A DNA stretch of 64,000 nucleotides from the NCBI RefSeq assembly GCF_023156245.1, contig NZ_JAKZAH010000003.1, forward strand, positions 1 to 64,000, written 5' to 3'. The stretch's first letter is position 1; the number at the start of each line of letters is the position of its first letter. Below the pieces are notes generated by a model. It was given only the letters and a program-made list of their open reading frames with translations. It ran no database searches and was not told the origin of the DNA. The position numbers and the translations under genes were made by a program. This document shows, in pieces, positions 59,880 to 64,000 of the stretch. The stretch is from Marinobacter bryozoorum (GTDB lineage: Bacteria > Pseudomonadota > Gammaproteobacteria > Pseudomonadales > Oleiphilaceae).

Positions 59880-62133
59880 TGGGCTCGATGGCCTCTCCCT
59901 GCTCTGTGACCTCGCCGATAATGGCCGTCAGCGGGTAACCCAAGGACCGAAGTTCGGCTACGCAGGCCTCTGCCTGATCGGCTGGCACGCTGGCCAGCAG
60001 GCCACCGGCGGTCTGGGGGTCAAAGATCAACGGGTAACGGGGATGGTCGATCCACCTGGCCTGGTCCCGGATACCGCGGCGCAGCCGGATATTGGCTGGC
60101 TGCAGTGAACTGAGAATACCTTCAGCAGCGGTTTCCTCGGCACCCGGCAGCACCGGGATAGCCGACAGATCCAGGGTGGCATCCACGCCTGAGGGGCGGG
60201 TCATCTCTACCAGGTGGCCGAGCAGGCCGAACCCGGTTACATCGGTACAGGCCTTGGCACCGTGGCGCAGCAGACAGCGGGCACCTTCCTGGTTGGACTG
60301 GATCATGGAGGCGAGCGCCGAATCGATCCAGCGGCCCTTCGCGGCCAGCCGTGCATGGGCGGCGAACAGGGTGCCGGTACCGATGGCCTTGGTGAGAATC
60401 AGCTTGTCGCCAACCCTGAGACCGCCCTTGCTCATCACCTGTTCGGGATCAATCAGCCCGTTGACGGCAAAGCCCAGGGCCAGCTCCTTGCCTTCACCCG
60501 TGTGCCCGCCGACCAGGGCACAGCCTGCCTCGTTGAGTACTTCAACGGCACCAGACATCATCTGGTAGACCACGTCCTCCACCTTGGACTCAATGCCATA
60601 GGGTACGGTGGCAACGGCAGTCGCGCTCTGGGCTTCCGCGCCCATGGCAAACACATCGCCAAGGCTGTGATTGGCGGCTACCTTACCGAACACATAGGGG
60701 TCATCAATGAACGCCCGGAAAAAGTCCACCGTGTGCACGACTGCCTTGCCGGGTGGCACTGTAAGCACGGCCGCATCGTCCGGGGCATGCAGCCCCACAA
60801 GGATGTCATCACGCTCGATGGGGCGCAGTTCTCCGAGTGCCCGGGACAGAACGGTGCTGCCGACCTTGGCGCCGCAGCCGCCACAGCGCATGGCAACGGC
60901 CGAAATGGCCTGGGAGGCTTCCTCCGGGTTCTGGGCGGCGGAAGTATCCGGCAGGGCGGAGGACTCCTCCATGGCTGGAAGGTCGTTGAATTTCTTCATG
61001 AAGCGCCGGTCGATCCAGTCTTTCCAGCGCCATACCAGGCGGCCTTGGGAAAACCGCTCGCCCTTGGATGCAATAGCGTACTTGTCACCGGTGCTGATCA
61101 GTGCCAGCCAGGTTTTCTGGGGTATGAAAGGCCTAGGTGACTTACCGATGGCCGCCCTGCGAAGATTGTCGGCAAGAGGTGGTCCCTGGCGTACGGCAAA
61201 GACCCCCGCCTTTTCCCGTGGATGATCCACCACATTGGCAATATCCCCGGCAGCGAAGATGTCGTCGTCGGTTTCTGTTTGCAATGTATCCCGGCAACGA
61301 ATGAACCCGCCGTCATCCAGCGCCAGTCCGGTCTCTTTCAGCCAGGCAGGGCCGCCTGCCCGTGTGACCCAGAGTACTTCGTCAAGGTCGAAGGAATGGT
61401 CGTTTTCGGTACGGAGATGACCATGCTCAACCCGGGTAACGGCACTGCCAAGGTGCAGGTGGACGTCGCGCTTGCGAAGGGTCTTGCTGAAGGCCTCTCG
61501 TACCCGCTCATTATGGGTTGGAAGGAGCTCGGTGGCCTGGTCGAACAGGTGGAACGACAATTGGTCCGGATCCTTCCCCCGGGCCTTGTACTCCTTGCGC
61601 AGGCGATGCTGCATAGCCAGGGTGAGTTCGACACCTCCGGCGCCAGCACCTACGACACCGATCGACAGCGGTCCCTCGTGGGTCTCTGCACGCTCAAGTA
61701 ATGACAGCCAGCGCTGATTGAAGCCATTAATTGGCTTGACCGGTACCGCATGGTCGCTGGCTCCGGGCACTTCATTCACCCGCGGTGTAGATCCGATATT
61801 AATGGACAGCAGGTCGTAGGGAACAGACGGCCGCCCGCGGCAGATTATCCGCCGGCTGTTGCGGTCGATACCGATGGCTTCGTCCCGGTAGAAGCGCGCC
61901 CCGGCGAACTCGGCCAGCTTGCTCAGGTCGATGTGGCACTCATCGTAGCTATAGTGCCCGGCGACATAGCCGGGCAACATGCCGGAGTAGGGTGTGTGTG
62001 TATCGCGACAGATCAGTGTCAGGCGAACCCCCGGCACCGGTTTCATCGCAAAACGCTTGAGGACTCCGACGTGGCTGTGGCCACCACCTATCAGTACGAT
62101 GTCACGCAGTACCGGCTGTTCCGTTTCCTTCAT
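59863..62133 (-). CDS. selD: selenide, water dikinase fused to a pyridine-nucleotide oxidoreductase
   Basis: A 756-residue fusion. Residues 1-380 are an NDH-2-like FAD/NAD(P) oxidoreductase (DIVLIGGGHSHVGVLKRF; YDLLSINIGSTPR; ADIANVVDH). Residues 405-756 are SelD, with catalytic CGGCGAKVG (Cys, not Sec), CALVGGHTGEG and the TDVTGFGLLGHL segment. SelD makes selenophosphate from selenide and ATP. The reductase may produce or deliver the reduced selenium. It overlaps the HhH-protein gene by 4 bases. No selA, selU or senA is near. Confidence 0.93.
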   Translation of the reverse strand: MKETEQPVLRDIVLIGGGHSHVGVLKRFAMKPVPGVRLTLICRDTHTPYSGMLPGYVAGHYSYDECHIDLSKLAEFAGARFYRDEAIGIDRNSRRIICRGRPSVPYDLLSINIGSTPRVNEVPGASDHAVPVKPINGFNQRWLSLLERAETHEGPLSIGVVGAGAGGVELTLAMQHRLRKEYKARGKDPDQLSFHLFDQATELLPTHNERVREAFSKTLRKRDVHLHLGSAVTRVEHGHLRTENDHSFDLDEVLWVTRAGGPAWLKETGLALDDGGFIRCRDTLQTETDDDIFAAGDIANVVDHPREKAGVFAVRQGPPLADNLRRAAIGKSPRPFIPQKTWLALISTGDKYAIASKGERFSQGRLVWRWKDWIDRRFMKKFNDLPAMEESSALPDTSAAQNPEEASQAISAVAMRCGGCGAKVGSTVLSRALGELRPIERDDILVGLHAPDDAAVLTVPPGKAVVHTVDFFRAFIDDPYVFGKVAANHSLGDVFAMGAEAQSATAVATVPYGIESKVEDVVYQMMSGAVEVLNEAGCALVGGHTGEGKELALGFAVNGLIDPEQVMSKGGLRVGDKLILTKAIGTGTLFAAHARLAAKGRWIDSALASMIQSNQEGARCLLRHGAKACTDVTGFGLLGHLVEMTRPSGVDATLDLSAIPVLPGAEETAAEGILSSLQPANIRLRRGIRDQARWIDHPRYPLIFDPQTAGGLLASVPADQAEACVAELRSLGYPLTAIIGEVTEQGEAIEPISLRD

Positions 62134-62822
62134 CCGATCAGTTTCTTCGCTTCGTCGGGCCAGTTCCGGAAGCCCTTCATGCCGGAGAACTGGTTCAACT
62201 TCTCCTGCTCGGCTTCGGTCGGATTGGCGATCTGGTTAATGGAGGTAATGCCGGAACCCTGCAATTTGCGTGCGGTTACCGGGCCAATACCCTTGATCCT
62301 GGTCAGGTCACCCAGATCATTGCCTTTGCTGGCGGCCTTTGCGGTAGCGCCAGCCTTGCGAGCTCCAGCCTTGGTGTCTGCCGTCGCCTTGCTGGCGCTG
62401 GCTTTCGCCTTGGCAGCCGTTTTCTTGCCAGCTTTTTTCGCCGTTTTTGCGGTGCTGGTAGCCTCTTTCTCCAGGGAGCGAGTCACCGCCTGCTGCCCAC
62501 GCTTTGCTTCCCGCTGGGCAATTCCCAGGCGCTCCATCACCGTGTTCTGTATCTTCTGGAACTCCTCCATGCGACGGTCAAGCTCGTCGTGGAAGCGCTT
62601 CATTTCACGGTCACGAAGCTCATCCATCTCGTTCATCAGCTTGCGTACGGGGTCCTGGATCTGGTGCTGAAGCGAATCCAGTTGTTTGAAGGCGTCGTCC
62701 ACCAGCTTTTCGATCTGGGTGGAGGTTTTCTCGAACTCCTTGTTGACCTTTTTGACGATCTTGTCGACGTTGGGCCGGTTATCGCCGGTTTTCGTATTCT
62801 TGGTGTTCTTGCTCTTTGCCAT
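62130..62822 (-). CDS. coiled-coil, Ala/Lys-rich protein with a helix-hairpin-helix domain
   Basis: A 230-residue protein in three parts: a phasin-like coiled coil (about 20-120), a low-complexity Lys/Ala linker (125-170) and a C-terminal HhH domain (LTRIKGIGPVTARKLQGSGI). The last is close to DUF4332-type helix-hairpin-helix domains. DNA binding at a granule or nucleoid is plausible. It shares a transcript with the SelD fusion. Confidence 0.75.
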   Translation of the reverse strand: MAKSKNTKNTKTGDNRPNVDKIVKKVNKEFEKTSTQIEKLVDDAFKQLDSLQHQIQDPVRKLMNEMDELRDREMKRFHDELDRRMEEFQKIQNTVMERLGIAQREAKRGQQAVTRSLEKEATSTAKTAKKAGKKTAAKAKASASKATADTKAGARKAGATAKAASKGNDLGDLTRIKGIGPVTARKLQGSGITSINQIANPTEAEQEKLNQFSGMKGFRNWPDEAKKLIG

Positions 62823-62947
62823 GGTGCCACTCCCTGTTCACATCGTGTGACGAGCTGATGGTTTATACCACTGTGAAGACCGACCGGATTACCTGGCCGG
62901 AAAACTCGAATGCCCGGGCGATATTGTGGGAACGGCGTTAGAGCCGG

Positions 62948-63373
62948 TTATGCGGTAGCGCCGGCGCCAGTACTCCCGCGCCGTGACAGCAACGACTGCT
63001 TGCGGTCAAGCACATCCAGGATACGCCTCAACTGGTCAGAATTATCGGCTTTAGGTCGATAATCGATTCCCACAAAATCAATGGAATAAAAGAAATTGCT
63101 ACAGTACTTTCTACGCTCTGTAACCAGCCCGGTCAGACCGCCCGCCAACAGGTTCTCGAAGGGCATGGTCATTTCCAGCTCCAGTCCCAGGGTATCACCC
63201 GGTTCGAATACCTTATCGGTTTTCAGTACACACCCGAACTGATTAAGGTCAAACAGACTGGCTTCGACCACTTCTTTGCGGAACAGGCCCTTCTTGAGGG
63301 TGAAGCGTGCCAGCAGGTCTGGCAGGGGTGTGTGATAGCGGTTATCTGACATCTGCATGGTACATTCCGACAC
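62948..63373 (-). CDS. PilZ-like domain protein
   Basis: A 141-residue protein resembling PilZ domains: DNRYHTPLPDLLARF near the start and ASLFDLNQFGCVLKTD, with a beta-barrel pattern. The usual RxxxR c-di-GMP motif is not clear, so binding is uncertain. A GTG at 63373 is used here; an internal ATG at 63352 is possible. Confidence 0.7.
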   Translation of the reverse strand: MSECTMQMSDNRYHTPLPDLLARFTLKKGLFRKEVVEASLFDLNQFGCVLKTDKVFEPGDTLGLELEMTMPFENLLAGGLTGLVTERRKYCSNFFYSIDFVGIDYRPKADNSDQLRRILDVLDRKQSLLSRRGSTGAGATA

Positions 63374-63581
63374 TTTTACCTACCCGCCTGCAACCTGGCG
63401 AAGAGATCTCCCGGCGATATCACCCATCACGGCAGATTATCCCTGCAACAAGGCGAAGTGAAAGACTTGTCGTGTTACGTAAACCTTAGCCACGGATAGT
63501 GGCCAAGACAATACTTTCAAATTAATAGAGACTGGTCTTAACGCGAGGTAGTGCCTTTTCGGGCAAACTGGAAGCGCCGTC

Positions 63582-64000
63582 TCATGATTCGTCCTCTACG
63601 ATATCATGATCTCTGTCGTTCGTGTGGAGGGTATATAAATCCGTCCGGCGATCCTTCAGGTTGGTTACCGACCCCTCGGCCCGGACCAGTTTGAGTTTTT
63701 CCAGGTCCAGGTCCGAGAACATGATCATTTCCGTGTTCGGGGTGGTCTCAGCCATTACCGCGTCGTGGGGAAACGCAAAGTCCGACGGCGAGAACACTGA
63801 TGACTGGGCATATTGAACGTCGAGGTTTTCCACCTTCGGCAGGTTCCCGACACTACCGGTGATGACTACGTAGCACTCGTTTTCAATGGCCCGGGCCTGG
63901 GCGCAGTGGCGAACCCGGAGATAGCCGTTCTTGGTATCCGTCCAGAACGGCACACAGATGATATCCACTTCCTCCGCTGCCGCAATTCGTCCCAGCTCGG
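63582..64000 (-). CDS. carbon-nitrogen hydrolase (nitrilase superfamily), C-terminal part
   Basis: The gene runs off the window; only its last 138 residues are seen. They read through ELGRIAAAEEVDIICVPFWTD, HCAQARAIENECYVVITGSVG and SPSDFAFPHDAV, the family's C-terminal half. The catalytic Cys-Glu-Lys are mostly outside. Relatives are often fused to an N-terminal acetyltransferase domain; that cannot be seen here. Confidence 0.85.
   Translation of the reverse strand, partial: ELGRIAAAEEVDIICVPFWTDTKNGYLRVRHCAQARAIENECYVVITGSVGNLPKVENLDVQYAQSSVFSPSDFAFPHDAVMAETTPNTEMIMFSDLDLEKLKLVRAEGSVTNLKDRRTDLYTLHTNDRDHDIVEDES

Noticed and set aside
59863..62133. Selenocysteine codon in SelD
   Set aside because: The active-site residue is encoded as Cys in CGGCGAKVG and no in-frame TGA interrupts the gene.

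Overview
The window looks like about 64 kb of chromosome from a marine, moderately halophilic gammaproteobacterium, most like Marinobacter. The reasons are gene content and order: an ectoine TRAP transporter, an ETF/ETF-ubiquinone oxidoreductase locus, a polyhydroxyalkanoate phasin, gpsA-sixA, an HsbR/HsbA pair, and moderately high GC throughout. The genus is an inference from family knowledge; no database search was possible.

Layout. 0.4-2.1 kb: a Bax inhibitor-1-like membrane protein, a small CxxC protein and a universal stress protein. 2.1-5.1 kb: TeaABC-type ectoine TRAP transporter, with the stress protein as TeaD. 5.4 kb: tRNA-Ser(TGA). 5.6-9.2 kb: 5-oxoprolinase PxpABC and ferrochelatase. 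9.3-10.7 kb: a sulfur-handling operon (Blh-like phosphatase and two YeeE/YedE proteins) behind a promoter overlapped by an AT-rich inverted repeat. 11.1-13.1 kb: phasin, PhaD-like regulator, XthA. 13.2-20.1 kb: an eight-gene overlapping operon for modified membrane lipids (desaturase, NTF2-like protein, SDR, FAD protein, DUF1365, Cfa-type methyltransferase, DUF2878, periplasmic protein). 20.2-27.7 kb: renalase-like oxidoreductase, HD hydrolase, HsbR/HsbA, GpsA, SixA, DUF1285, SlyD. 27.8-31.9 kb: ETF-QO divergent from etfBA, with two PsrA-type operators between them. 32-42.3 kb: a trans-acting enoyl reductase-like protein, a CBS/PII-like/DUF1538 module, cydABDC, and a methyltransferase.

The most striking feature is a 9.0-kb integrated element (42379-51394) inserted in the anticodon loop of a tRNA-Leu(TAA) gene. 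Both halves of the host tRNA gene are stranded at the ends and neither is repaired. The element carries its own complete tRNA-Leu(TAA) just inside the left end, downstream of the host tRNA promoter. All its protein genes read leftward: tyrosine integrase, unknown protein, AlpA-like regulator, small HTH protein, primase-helicase, small and large terminase subunits, then four small or unknown proteins. It has packaging and replication genes but no capsid, tail or lysis genes. This is the profile of a phage satellite.

51.6-64 kb: an orphan TRAP-family binding protein behind a perfect palindrome, a DUF192 protein, an ABC-2 exporter, and a selenium locus. The selenium locus has a PhnD/PhnC/PhnE-like transporter (probably for a selenium oxyanion) divergent from a SenB-type selenosugar synthase. 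Convergent with SenB is SelD fused to a pyridine-nucleotide oxidoreductase. No SenA, SelA or SelU is present in the window. The window ends with a coiled-coil/HhH protein, a PilZ-like protein and the C-terminal part of a carbon-nitrogen hydrolase.
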